A stretch of 64,000 bases of DNA from Grifola frondosa (taxonomy: Eukaryota; Basidiomycota; Agaricomycetes; Polyporales; Grifolaceae). Under the pieces are notes generated by a model. The model saw nothing but the letters and a program-made list of their open reading frames with translations. It ran no database searches and was not told where the DNA came from. The stretch lies in assembly GCA_001683735.1 (NCBI GenBank), contig LUGG01000001.1:3100001-3164000 (forward strand), written 5' to 3'. Made by a program: the position numbers and the translations under genes. Below are positions 24,409-42,173 of the stretch, one piece after another; position 1 is the first letter of the stretch; every line of letters begins with the position of its first letter.

Positions 24409-24862
24409 TGGGTTCTAGATGATAATGCCCAATTCTGTTTCTATTTGCATCTGTAAGTCTGTCTCTGAAATGATTGTTTACGATTGCGATACTGACTGTT
24501 GTTGTGAATCAAGGTTTGCTATCCATGATATCCCACACAGCAACCATACCCGTACTTAATTTGTCGCATCGCAAGATATCGTTATCCATACATCTGAGAA
24601 TAGTTAGCAATCGATAGCATTTGTCGCTTTGTAGTAGTAGTAGCAATCGTAATTGTCGCATATCCCTGCTCGCAACATTTAGAGTGCAGGTCAGAAGTTG
24701 CCGAGCGTTAAAGACCTGGATTACTAATCAAGGTGCTTGTCGTAAGTCGGATAAGTAAACGCTGATCCATTTCGTACTCCGCTTATTCCCTCTTGTAAGC
24801 TATCTGGAAGTTAACACTGCGTAGCTGCGCGTGCGCCTCTTCGTCTTGCTTGTATCTCGGCC
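24409..24862. other. Intergenic
   Basis: About 450 bp between two plus genes. A short TAG-rich run (GTAGTAGTAGTAG at about 24632) is the only visible feature. The PRP22 promoter is expected here. Confidence 0.45.
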
Positions 24863-28696
<3,834 letters not shown>

Positions 28697-29045
28697 TTTT
28701 GAGACTGCGATTCGTGTATATTGTATCATAAGCTTTCGTCATGTAATATGTATACCTGCAATCTTTTTCATCTTTGCCGCAAGACGAATAATGGACGTGC
28801 CATTCAATCAATGTAGAATCGCTGCTGCCTAGAAGTGACGCCCTCCACTCCGTGTGGGTCTTGCGCGCACGTACGAGAGCGCTCTTGGTGTAGTTGCAAA
28901 CGAAGTCGTCTGTGACATAGTAGATGATGTGATTGTCGGATTCCGATATTGGATTCTGCAGTCTGGACATGACGGTGGCCGCCGTGAGGACGTGTGCAAT
29001 GAAATAGGACGTGCAATATACTCACCGTTCATAAGCACGCACGAT
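28697..29045. other. Intergenic between convergent genes
   Basis: About 350 bp between the PRP22 and NXT1 stops. A minus-strand open frame reaches into it but lacks family features. It should contain both 3' UTRs. Confidence 0.45.
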
Positions 29046-29622
29046 CTAACCAACGAACCTCAGGGCGTCCGCCGTCACGAAGTATTTCGCGACCTCGCCG
29101 CTCTTTGTGGGTGGCGCATTTGGATCCGGCGCGAGCATGAACGTTTGCGAGAACACACGCGGTTGTCCATCAATGGATTTGTTTGGGGTGTTAGGAGGAT
29201 TCCCAGAAGGACCGCGCCCATGTATCACTGTGCCTGACACAGTGACTAGTAGTGAAGGTGGCTGACTCCCTGCCAAGTGGTTCAAGTAGTGTAAGGGGAG
29301 TTGGGCGGGTACACTAACCTGGAATGGGGTGACAGTCGAACGACTGTACCTCATGCTTTGTCGCGGGCATGCCACTGATGAGCTTTCGGACCCCATCAGA
29401 GCCCTCGTATGGCTTTCCATTCCACGTTAGCGCAGAAGTTGGGCGGTACAGCTTAGGAAGGTCGTCGATTCTAGTAGCGGAATCGTACGCAGAGTAGTAG
29501 AGACGAGTGAAATGGTCCGCTGCTCGTGTTGCGATATCGATGCTGAGAGAAGAGATTCTCATTATATACAATAATTTATGCATGAACACCATCACTCACT
29601 CATTCTGCGTCAGAGTACTCAT
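29046..29622 (-). CDS. NXT1: NTF2-like mRNA export factor p15 (Nxt1)
   Basis: p15 dimerises with Mex67/NXF1 for nuclear mRNA export. The first exon codes only MSTLTQN and starts at 29622. After a 60-80 nt intron the fold begins: DIDIATRAADHFTRLYYSAY, DLPKLYRPTSALTWNGKPYE, and GVRKLISGMPATKHEVQSFD. A second intron separates it from PSLLVTVSGTVIHGRG, QPRVFSQTFMLAPDP and the end VAKYFVTADALRFVG. Total length (about 150-160 residues) and the terminal FRFVG-like motif match Nxt1 rather than cytosolic NTF2. The frame is clean. It lies tail to tail with the splicing factor PRP22; I see no shared regulation. Confidence 0.85.
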
Positions 29623-29911
29623 TATAAATGTGAAGGTGAATGTGATCGCTGAAAGAGAGACGCGCTTTGTGACAACAGGACACTGTGACGTTTTGAGTGA
29701 CATGTGGCATCACGTTAATCGGAGCAAGGCGGCCAACTCGAGTCGCACCGTCTGTTGCTCCCTCTCTGCCAGAACAGAACACATGTCAAATAGGTCCAGA
29801 AGGCTAGGATGACATTAATACACTTGAGTACGATATTAATGTTGTACACTACATATCACAATTACAGTAAGCATAATTCAGTGTCCGGTTCCGCTGATCC
29901 AGTCCTCCCTC

Positions 29912-31319
29912 TCACGCAGCATTGGCAGCCCGAATCGCGTCTGGTCGGCGTTCGACGCCTTGATGCTCCGTCCCCATACTCGCATACCATGTTTCTGGAC
30001 CCTGCTCGCAAGCGGGTTAGTTCAAGGAAAGACACCACCCGATACGTTGGCCAGCTTACCTTTCGATTCCTGAGTCTCAGCTTTCGGATCCTCCTGGCGA
30101 CCCACTCCGCTGCGGTCGCACCCGTATCAAACTCCTCTCTTGGGGCCTTCGCGACAGCCTCTGCGATCATTTGACTGTGCTCTGATAACGCACGAAGGAT
30201 CACAGAGTTTTGTGGTCTCGTGAAGAAGGTAACGGAGTATCTCTCGTAACGCGACTGCGCACCAGGAGGCGGCCTGTCGGGCAACGCTATCAGTAACCGA
30301 TCCGAAAAATGACAAATGTGCTCACATTACACGATGCAGGTTTGATCGCAAGATTCCGCCGCTAAATATTGCCAAGGCATCTCCAACATTGCAAATGGCG
30401 TGACCAGGCAACGGCTGGCGATTCGTGAGCTGGGGAAATCGACGAAGCTAACTCGGTGCTCACCTTCACGTATTGCCATTCTTGCACGCCCGGCGGCATG
30501 ACTTGAAGACCTCCGAGGCGATTGTGAAGGAATGTCTACAGGATGAACGTTGGTGGTCAGTGAACGGACAATTTTGAAATGCTTCCGGGACATCGTACCA
30601 AGGTGCCGAAATCTGTATGGGCTCCGATGCCCGCTGTACTCTGATTAGGTGGTGTCTTGATGCATCGAGCTTCGCTGCCACAGGGCTTCTCAGTCGAGTG
30701 CCTATTAGTGATCTCGCCTTCCGGCAAGCCGAGTAGCCGTTCAAAGACGGTGAGCAAGGTGTTGTTGACCTCCATCGACTTGCGCACGAACGGGGTGACA
30801 ACGTCCTCCATGTGTGCATTGACCGTCGAAGGATATGTGCGATGTGTAACTTGTTGGCCAGGACAAAGCGTCATCTTGAGCGATGTTCAAGAACTCCACG
30901 GTATCGCGAGTGCCATGCATATCTGTGGCAATCGCACCACGGGCCTTATACCTGCGTTGCGCTGTTAATATAGGTGTATTGGACTAGTGAGTGTCTTACC
31001 CGAAGGAGTCTCCGTTGTCGCCTTGTTCATACTTCATTTTCTCGGAAAGAGGAAGGTCCAACGTTTCGGCGCCGATGTCGAACATTCCATTGACTTCCCT
31101 GTCCACACCATGATTTTTCAAGCTGTGCAAATCATTAGCGACGGGTATCGGCAAGAAGACGTTTCCTACGCACTACCAGAAGCCAAATTCTGTTGCTGCA
31201 CGCCACAGCTTGTCGATCTCAGACGTATCGCCGGCCTTGACGAGCAGATAGTCAACGACGACGAGAGGGTGTGTAGGTACGTTGATAGGGAAGGATGGGG
31301 TTGTAGTGAGGCCTGGCAT
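29912..31319 (-). CDS. 2-oxoglutarate/Fe(II)-dependent oxygenase, isopenicillin N synthase-like
   Basis: The start at 31319 gives MPGLTTTPSFPINVP, then THPLVVVDYLLVKAGDTSEI and DKLWRAATEFGF, the typical N-terminal non-heme dioxygenase block. After an intron come LKNHGVDREV and LDLPLSEKMKYEQGDNGDSF. The iron ligands appear in GIGAHTDFGTL (HxD) and SNLHRVV (distal His). FLHNRLGGLQVMPPGVQEW and RYSVTFFTRP follow, with the Arg that binds 2-oxoglutarate expected near RY. The C-terminus reads EEFDTGATAAEWVARRIRKL, an intron, then GPETWYASMGTEHQGVERRP, and stops at 29912. An upstream open frame reaching 31590 was rejected as the start: it overlaps in another frame and lacks domain sequence. The substrate is unknown; fungal members act in secondary or xenobiotic metabolism. 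At least six introns are present. Confidence 0.85.
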
Positions 31320-33161
31320 ACTGAGATGTGGGTTCCGGAGATGGTGCAGATGTTAGAGGAAATGCGCACCCTTTTATGGCGTCGCACATTGTTGTTTTCC
31401 CGCTAGGTCGGAAGGCTAACCGGATGAAGATATTCCTGGCGCTCCCTTGAATAAAAAATACTGTCTCGCGATCTTGGAGGCGACCATAGTCAGCTACGGA
31501 TATGGCGGGCCATCCGCTGCCATCCCCTGGCCACAACACTTTCCATCTGCCGACCGGATCTGATTGGGGCTGATCTGAGCGTTTCGGCATGATTGGACCC
31601 TGAGCGCTGCATGGTCGCCGGGGAACCGGGAGAGATCAATCTATATAACGTAATTCATGTCTTTGCTCCTGAATTATCGCAGCGCTATTGCGGCGCTACA
31701 CCGAAAGCCTAGCACGAAAGTAGTACCCATCATTCGTCCGGTGCGCCGAACCTAAACTGGATTTGTTTTAGTTTTGTAGACCGTCATAGTGCAGTCCAAG
31801 ACAGGTTGACGTCGTGGCGGATAGGTATGTGCAGCGTGATCCGTGTGTGGCTACGTCTTTCTATTTTCACTCTAATACACGCTGTTGCACTCGGTCGGCC
31901 TCTGAGAGGCTCATCGTGCCATAACTAGTGTGCGAGGCGACATCCCACATTAATATCGGCCGGCTGTTGTGTGGTTTATAGAGACTGTATCCGGGAAATG
32001 ACGTCAACAAATGAATTCTACTTTCGCTTTTCGGTGTATCTGGTCTCCCAGTTGTTCGCCCCGGAGAACCGCCATGACCAGCTGCCCCTGCGCCCAGCTG
32101 TGGCCAGCCGCGCCTGCGCTCAGTCATGTCCCATCACAAGGTCCACCATATGTGGCATCAAAGCACAGATATGTCCAACGAAGACCGCAATTCATCCGGC
32201 GTCTGGGTCGAGCGACGCTTGGCGACTTCTTTTCCTCCGATGGCCTGCGCTCTCTGGGACCATGCCGTTACATATCGGTGCGATTACTGGCAACGATAGC
32301 AGAATTCTTTCGGCCACTCGAATGAATGCCTTGAGCGGCGGCGATGATCGATGGCAAGGTCGCCGGCGGAAGTTTGGTGTCTCGACTTCTGCCACGTTTT
32401 TATCGGCTTCAAAGGCGGTAAAGGCAAGTGCGAGACCCTCCCGACTCCAGCCAGCATGGCAGCCATGTTTCAAGCAATCGACCCTTGAAGTTTTCAGCCG
32501 AGGATCGATGCTTCTCATGTCCATGGTCTGAGTCAGGGGGCTGTCCTCGGAGTGTAAAATGTGAAGAATGTTCACAACCTTACTTATTCAAAAACTTCAA
32601 ATCGCATTATGATGTTCATCGGAGCCGAATCACCCCGTCGGCGAGGTATACACATACCTCCGAGAATGCAGGACAACACATCTGCGTTTGCGAGGGTAAG
32701 CGGGTTTGCCACTCAGCACGATCTGCCAACACTCGATCAGATCGCGTTGAACGCGTCGCGTCGATGCACGTGCTGGGAATATATTTCTTAAACTGGAACC
32801 ATCGCTGCCCCCAACTTAATGTGCAACTACTTGTACTTGTCTCCAAACCGTTCCTCGTTTCCTCATCTTCAGACATCTCCTCGGCCACGCAGTATAGTCG
32901 CTCGTGTCGCTCTGATCCAACGGAGATAATACTGCCGCTATCTGTGAAAAGTTGCGCCGACAGCTACCGGGAACATCTCACAACAGCGTCAATTGAGCGA
33001 GCCGCCTATTGCATTTGACGAGTTGAAATCTTACGTCTAGTCGGCGTTACGCATTCTGCCTTGACTCGCTTCCCCCGTCCAGATAGGCTAATAACTGTAG
33101 GCTCGTGTCCGGCTCCGATTCGCACGCACCTTCCTTCTGGAATACTTGGGTCTAGCAAACG
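31320..33161. other. Long divergent intergenic region, possible gene remnants
   Basis: About 1.8 kb between the oxygenase and AP-3 delta. Several 90-190 codon open frames exist (31971-32531 plus, 32428-33018 plus, 32192-32575 minus), but none shows a domain, signal peptide or coherent exon chain. It may hold a decayed gene or only promoters. Confidence 0.4.
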
Positions 33162-36100
33162 ATGTGGGAACGCACGCTTCAAGATCTCATCCGAGGTCTG
33201 CGGGCGAACAAGAAAGATGAGAGCAAATTCATATCGCAGGCGGTTGACGAAATTCGGCAGGAGATTAAGAGCAAGGACATGGAGCTGAAGGCGGCCGCAG
33301 TGCTCAAATTAACCTACGTTCGTTTCACTACGTGCCTGGTCTGCATTCTTGCCAATCTGACTTGATGTAGCTGAACATGCTTGGATACGACATGAGTTGG
33401 GCATCATTCCATGTGGTGGAAGTTATGTCGTCTCCGCGGATACACCTGAAAACCGTCGGCTACCTTGCCGCAGTTCAGTCTTTCCAACAAGACACGGACG
33501 TATTGATGTTGACAACCAACCTCCTCAAGAAGGTAAATGGGTTTACTCTGGTTGAGGCACGCATACGGCTCGTTCTGATGCCTATGATAAGGATTTGAGC
33601 TCCAAACCTGAAGATGTCGCAGTCACTCTGAACGGATTGTCTCACATCGTGACACCAGACCTGGCACGGGACTTGTCGCAGGATCTCATCGCTATGCTCA
33701 ATCACTCTCGTCCACATATTCGAAAGCGGGCGGTCCTTGCGCTGTACAAGGCTTCCGTCAAATATCCGGAGGTTCTCTCGCACAGCATGAGTAGACTGAA
33801 GGAGAAACTTGAAGACCCAGATCCTGGTAAGCCTTATGCCGGTTGTTGTCTCTTCTTATTGATATTCAGCGGTTCACAGGGGTGGTTGCAGCAACGGTAA
33901 ATGTTCTATGTGAACTGGCTCACCAAAATCCTAGGGATTACTTGGCACTGGCACCTCAGTTGTTCTATTTGTTAACTACATCTTCGAACAATTGGATGCT
34001 GATCAAAATTATCAAACTTGTAAGGTGGCCGAGTTTGTCCGCTTGAAGTGTATTCATGAACACACTTCCAGTTCGGTGATCTATCTCCCTACGAGCCCCG
34101 ACTTGTGAAGAAACTTCAACCACCTATTACTGATCTCATAACTACTACCCCGGCTATATCCCTGCTCTATGAATGCGTGCACACTTGCATTACTGGTGGC
34201 ATGCTCCAAGGTGCTTCAGGCAACGCGCTGGCGAGAACATGTGTTACAAAACTAGCGGGTTTCTTGCAGGATTCCGATCAAAATCGTGAGCATAGATTGT
34301 TTTCTCCACTAATTTATGGTACGTAGGAGGTAATAATCTATATGCATATAGTGAAGTACATCGCTCTACTGGCGATGGTGAAGATTGTACCGACACATCC
34401 GGAATTGGTTGCGGAGTATCAAGATATGATAATGTCCAGTATCAACGACCAGGACATAAGCATCCGGATGAGAGCATTGGACCTGATATCTGCGATGGTC
34501 CCCGCGATTCCTTTGTAGCTCATACGATGTTCACTGACATGGGCGTTGACAGGTCAGCCGGAACAACTTGCAACCAATGGTTCAACAACTTCTGTCACAT
34601 CTAGTTCGGACAGACTCATCTACACTCCCATCAGCCACACAATCCTTATCCCGGTATACGGGATCTCCTTCCCCTCCTGCACCTACGCTGGGCGGCTCGC
34701 CGTCGCAATCGCCGGCATACCGCCTAACGCTCTCTCAGCGGATATTATCGCTCGGCGCGCAGGACGTGTATGAGAACGTTGTTGACTTCGAATGGTACAT
34801 ATCTGTACTTGTTGATCTCGCGTATGTTGCCGGCGTGGATGTTGGTGTGGAGATTCGCGATCAGCTCGTTGACATCACCGGTCGTGTGCGGGGAGCGAGG
34901 CGATACGCTGTTCAGCTGATGGTCAAGTTACTGAGCGACGACACATTCTTGCTGAATGCGAGCGACGCGGGCAGTTGTGCGGAGGTCCTGTGGGCGGCTG
35001 CTTGGATTTGTGGCGAATACTGCGGGTGAGCGCTTTGCTGTCAAAGGCGGTGTTTTCTCTGACGTGGGGTACAGGGAACTTGCTGAACCGCAAAAATTAT
35101 TGCCCTATCTTCTGCAGCCAAGGCTCACCGCCATTTCTCCCGACATCACCGCGGTCTATTTACAGGCGGCTATGAAGGTATTCGGCTTCTGGGCGGCGGA
35201 ACTGGCTGACAGGTGGGACGACGACGACTTACCCAAAGTCAAGGACACTGTAGATATGGTTCTCGAGCGCACCTCGGACTTCGTGACTCATCCCGATATC
35301 GAAGTGCAGGAACGGGTATGTCGGTTAATCACGAGTCATTCAAAGTTGCACTGAATGGCGAACTTTAGGCCGCGAACATTCTGCAATTGTTCACGTTCGT
35401 GCGAGCCGACCTATCTAGCTACAGGCCAAAGACAGATGCTGGCTTTGCATACGGGGAATCAAGCAACAGTCCCGTATTCGACGGGATCGCGCCCGCCGAA
35501 CCACAGTTTCCCAAGAGCCTGTACCTCATCCGTCCGTTATTCGGCTCTTATGAGCTCAATCCTGTCGCCCCGTCTGCTCAGGCCAGCGTCCCACTGCCTG
35601 AGGGTTTGGACCTTAGCGCCTGGATCGTACCACCCCCAGACGTCAGCCATGTGATCGAGGAAGGCGAAGAAGAACCAGCGGACGGGAAGCACAAGAAGAG
35701 CAGGAAGGGAAAGGGCAAAGAATCAGGAAAGAGCAAAGGCAAAAAGCGAATGGAAAGGACCGAGGACGAGCGTACCACGCTACTTTCGGGTGCGCTCGAG
35801 ACGGAGGAGGAGAAAGCAGAGAAGGAGCTCGTGCGTCGCTGGCATTTCCCTATTCAGCAGCGATGACTGACAGATTGAATTTTCAGCGAAGGGCTGAACG
35901 CCTCGAGCGGATGCGTGATGACCCATACTACCTCATCGACGACCGGCCTTCCATGAAGCCCAATCCTGTTGACGTAGACTCCATACCGGTGGTAAGGTTA
36001 GACGACCTTCCCCCACTTCCTCAAGGTAAGGTGCATGTGTATCGTGTCTGGCAAAGCCACTGATACTGCGGGTACTCAGCGGTGGATCCGCAGCTCCCTA

Positions 36101-36411
36101 ATCTCAGGAGTTCCCCAGCCCCGGTGTCCTTCGTAATTGACAGGGCGGGGGAAATGCCGGAGGGCGCTGTCCATCCAGCTTCTCAGCCACCGGAGCGTGA
36201 TTCTCCAAGTGCCTTCGAGAACGCTGCACCGAAGACGACGACAGTGCCACCATCACTTGTTCCGCAGTATGATCTCGGCGATGAGATACCACGCACTGGT
36301 TCTCCTCAACCTATCAAGGTCACAAGGGCCAAGAAGAAGGGGACTGGTGGTGGGAAGAAAAAACGGACATCTAAGCCTGATACCCCTAGTTCTGTACCTC
36401 AAGCAGATTGA
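33162..36411 (+). CDS. APL5: AP-3 complex delta subunit (adaptin)
   Basis: Delta-adaptin is a large subunit of AP-3, which sorts cargo from Golgi/endosomes to the vacuole. The start at 33162 (MWERTLQDLIRGLRANKKDE) opens the adaptin N-terminal solenoid. Conserved blocks include LKLTYLNMLGYDMSWASFHV, LNGLSHIVTPDLARDLSQDL, RPHIRKRAVLALYKASVKYP, LYECVHTCITGGML and YVAGVDVGVEIRDQLVDITG. Then come the hinge with DKHKKSRKGKGK-like Lys/Ser runs and a short C-terminal part ending KKKRTSKPDTPSSVPQAD. About ten short introns are visible. No frame slips were found, in contrast to other genes here. One intron near 34499 would start GTCCCC, an unusual donor. As is common for fungal delta subunits, there is no obvious ear domain. 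Confidence 0.92.
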
Positions 36412-36661
36412 TGTCAATACAGTTTTCATTTCATTACTGGTATGCTCGAAAGCGTATGGTATACATGGTACGATTCGTTGCTATGACGAGATGAAACGCA
36501 GGCAGATAACTGGAGATACATGCAATTGCAAAGATTAGCAAGGTGCATGGCTAGATGTATAGTGTTCACGCGCAAGACGATGATGACCGTAGTGATGATA
36601 GTCCAAAGATACCGAGGTGTGGGGATGGGGCGTGTAAGTCACGAGGAAGGAGGCAAGGAGC

Positions 36662-38794
<2,133 letters not shown>

Positions 38795-39134
38795 CTGAAA
38801 AATCTAACAAGATAAAACGGTCGTGCGAGTCGTTATGAGTCAAAGGGATATAACCAGATTTGAATCAAGATAGGAGACGAGGTATATGAGAGCAATGAGA
38901 GCACTGATAAGAAATACAAGTCGTTACAGCAGCGAGTGAAACGTGAGGCCTTGGGAGGACGGAGATGAACCTGAGGCTGCAGTCAGCCACCAACCCATAT
39001 CGGTCCCGCCTCGGTCACAGTCCAGACGGCGCGTGTCGTCACGGCCGCCTCACCGTTCAACCAACCACAATTTCGACGCGTCTTTTTATTACTGTGGCCA
39101 ACGTAGCTGCTCATCGACCCGCTGTCTTGCTGCC
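38795..39134. promoter_or_regulatory. Divergent intergenic region
   Basis: About 340 bp between the GCK kinase start (38794, minus) and the E2 gene start (39135, plus). It must hold both promoters. An open plus frame from 38943 continues into the E2 gene, so a longer N-terminus of 64 residues is formally possible. Confidence 0.4.
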
Positions 39135-42101
39135 ATGACTGGGAGAAAGCGTCGTCTGTCTGCATCTGACGCTCCTGAAAGCGCAAAGCGGGTTGTTACA
39201 AAAGTCATTAATCTCGATGAGGATGAGGAAGAGTCTCTCGAGTCGATTATCGCTCGGATCCAAGCTCAAGAGGAGAGTGAGGCTCTTGCCAGACAGCTGC
39301 AGGAAGAATGGGGTGGAACGGCCGCGCCATCTACGCCTGACCAGTCAGGCAGCTCTACTGCCCGAGATGGATTTAATGGGAGAGAAGTGATAGAAATTTC
39401 CGATGATGAACAAATGGACGACGAATCGCTTGCGCGAAAGCTGGCACGCGAGTGGGAAGCCCTGGATAATCCGTCTGACCTGTCTGCATCTTTAGCCACT
39501 TCTTCGTCGTCTTCTTCAATGGGAAAGGCTCCGGCTGCGCGAGAAATTGACATCCCAGCTGACCGAAGACTGCAAATGTACCGAAGTTTGTTCATCGGAG
39601 AGAAGAAGTGCCAATGCGGAAACCTTTTAGAGTCTCCGCGTGGTCACGTATGTCTGCATGTCCCGCTCACTGGTACTTTGACAACGTATTGACAACTTAT
39701 AAACACCGCTAGGTCGTCTACTCGACGGAGGTTCCGCCACCGAGTCTGCTGTTCTTACTTCACGCTCCTTGCAGCAATTGTAAAACCAACCATTGTCGTG
39801 GCTGTTTTTCCGTAGTCCCATGCCACTTGTCGTGCAAGGGTAAAGACAAGGACGGTACCTGTCCTGTTCCAACCTGCTGCGCTGAGGTCCGTGCGATTGC
39901 CCTCTTTGAAGCTCTCGGCGGCTTTGACCGTCAATATATCGGAGAACGTGCAACCTCAGATTCGCGTGCACGACAAGCTGCTGCAAAGGCCCGGAAGACA
40001 CAGGTCGGGACCGTAGGCCCCGGCGGAACTGGCTATTCTACGGACCTACCTTACAATCGGGGCCGCGGCAGAGGACGTGGAGCTGTGGAAACCTCTCGTA
40101 CCTCCAGGTCCGACGCGTTGGCATCCCACTGGGACCAGATCATCGTTCGCGCATTGACAACGATTATGCAATTTCTTCCTTCTCCTTATGACGACTCTGC
40201 CCACATGTATGATATGCTCCCTCATGCGTCTATCGAGGCTCTACTATCCTTGTCTCAACTGCCTGACCTACTTGGTAATTTGCTACGGAACGATTCTGTC
40301 ACAGATTGGATTGCTCGTAGCGAAGTGTATCACGCCATGCTGGCGCTTCTGAGACGCATGGCGGATTGTGAACTCACGATAGAGGTTCGTCTATGCCTCA
40401 GTTTGTTCTCACGGCTCACATTGAGAGAACGTACAGGTCCTCATAGGCCAAAGATGGGAGATGAGCAAGAGCTCTGGAATAGAAGAGTGGATGTGGGGAG
40501 ACGGTGAGATTGTTTGGGAAACAAATAGAGACTCCGACAAAGAAGGCGAACTTATTAGAGCACCTCCGCTATATGCTCATTTCAAGAAGCTCACGAAGCA
40601 ATGCGAGACGTTCCTTGCTGGAGCATCGACCATGCTTGAAACTGGGCAGGATCAAGATACAGACGAAGTGACCGACACTATGGTGAAGGCAACCTCGCTG
40701 TGTGGCGACATTATAGCTGCTCGAGACGATATCGAGCGTGCTATGACTGTGATGGGCAAGGATGCTTCTACCGTTCTCCATGATCCCGACGTTCCTCATG
40801 GAGACTCCAAGCAGACAAAAGGCAAAGGGCCTGATCCTGACATTGCGTTGGAGAGGAAGTATATTCAGGAATGCGAGCATCTCGCCTTTCAATATGTGAC
40901 GCTTTCCCAACCAAGAGACAACGGTATTGGATTGGACTATCCTAGTTACAATTATGCTCCGCAACTGCAGCAGACAGCATCGGCGACAAGGAATCCCAAG
41001 GATAGATTGCACCTGATCAAGGAGCTCGCCGTTATGGCTACGAGTCTCCCTGCAGGCGTGTGGGTCCGTGTTGACGAAGTTCGCAACGACGCCATGTAAG
41101 TTTCTGCAAACTCATGCTTTGCATCACCTCACAGACATTGTTGCCTTTAGCAAGATAATGATAGCGGGCCCTGAAGGCACCCCGTATTCAGGCGGGCTTT
41201 TCGAATTTGATTGTTTTATCCCACTTGAATATCCAAACAGACCCCCTCTCATGCATCTCCGCACCACAGGAGGGGGCTCGGTCCGTTTCAATCCCAATCT
41301 CTATAACTGTGGCAAAGTGTGCTTGTCTCTACTAGGGACATGGCCAGGACGGTGAGAGGCATCAACAGCTCATCATGAGAACATACTAACGTCAGTCCAA
41401 TTGTGCAGTCCCGAAGAGCAGTGGTCCTCAAAGTCGACCTTGCTGCAAGTGCTTGTATCTATTCAAAGCATGATATTGGTCGATCTGCCGTATTTTAACG
41501 AGTACGTCCAGTTATCACCAAGCCATTCGCGAGCATTCTGATAGAAGGCATTGCTCTACAGACCTGGGTTCGGCATGGCAGACCCTACTAATGGTGCTAG
41601 TATTTCCTACAATCGCAACATCCGTAAGCAAACTATCCGGTGGGCCATGATTGAGTGGTTGAAAGACGAGCATCAAAACGGCATATGGAGTGTTCGTGTC
41701 ATCTGCATATAAATATATCATTAGCTGATCACAAACTACAATCCCAGGACGTCATTGTCTCACACTTCAGTATTCGCAATGCCAAGATCAGGAAATGGTG
41801 AATGTTTCTTTTTTTTTTTATAAACATTTTGATGCGGATTTGTGACTGAACATTGTATCTCAGCATCCAACAATGGGCTACGGAGGATCCAAGCGTTCAG
41901 AAATACAATGCAAATGGGACCAGTAATTTCGATGGTTTGGCTTCCACGTTGGCTTCCTTGCAAACCGGCGGCTGGGCACACAGTGGTTCTCCCCTATACA
42001 CTGGTTATTACCAACAGCCAGCCGCCACTTCTCGAAACACGTCAGATCTCCTCGCAAAGTATGATGCAGGAATACAGAAGATACAACAATGGACGAGATA
42101 G
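39135..42101 (+). CDS. Large E2 ubiquitin-conjugating protein (BIRC6/UBE2O-type UBC) with N-terminal zinc-binding region
   Basis: The start at 39135 gives [19 protein letters not shown]. The N-terminus has two related acidic helices, [14 protein letters not shown] and [14 protein letters not shown], resembling ubiquitin-interacting motifs. A Cys/His cluster follows: [36 protein letters not shown] and CPVPTCC. The middle is helical with an RGRGRGRG patch. The UBC domain is at about 41150-41650: [39 protein letters not shown] with the catalytic Cys, and DLPYFNEPGFG. The PYFNEPG signature is that of giant E2s such as BIRC6 and UBE2O. A last helical exon ends QKIQQWTR. About ten introns are inferred and the frame is intact. 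Substrates cannot be inferred. It converges on the CDF gene 72 bp away. Confidence 0.88.
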
Positions 42102-42173
42102 TAGTAGTACGTTCTCGATAGGATTATCTATTAACAACGGATCTAAATCGTTGGCTTTAAACGGATCGTCATG

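Noticed and set aside
31252..31590. Frame starting MPKRSDQPQSD, considered as the start of the 2OG oxygenase
   Set aside because: The dioxygenase N-terminal block is in a different frame and begins at 31319; the upstream frame has no matching sequence.
31971..33018. Possible extra gene between the oxygenase and AP-3 delta
   Set aside because: Overlapping frames on both strands, no domain, no signal peptide, and no consistent splice chain.
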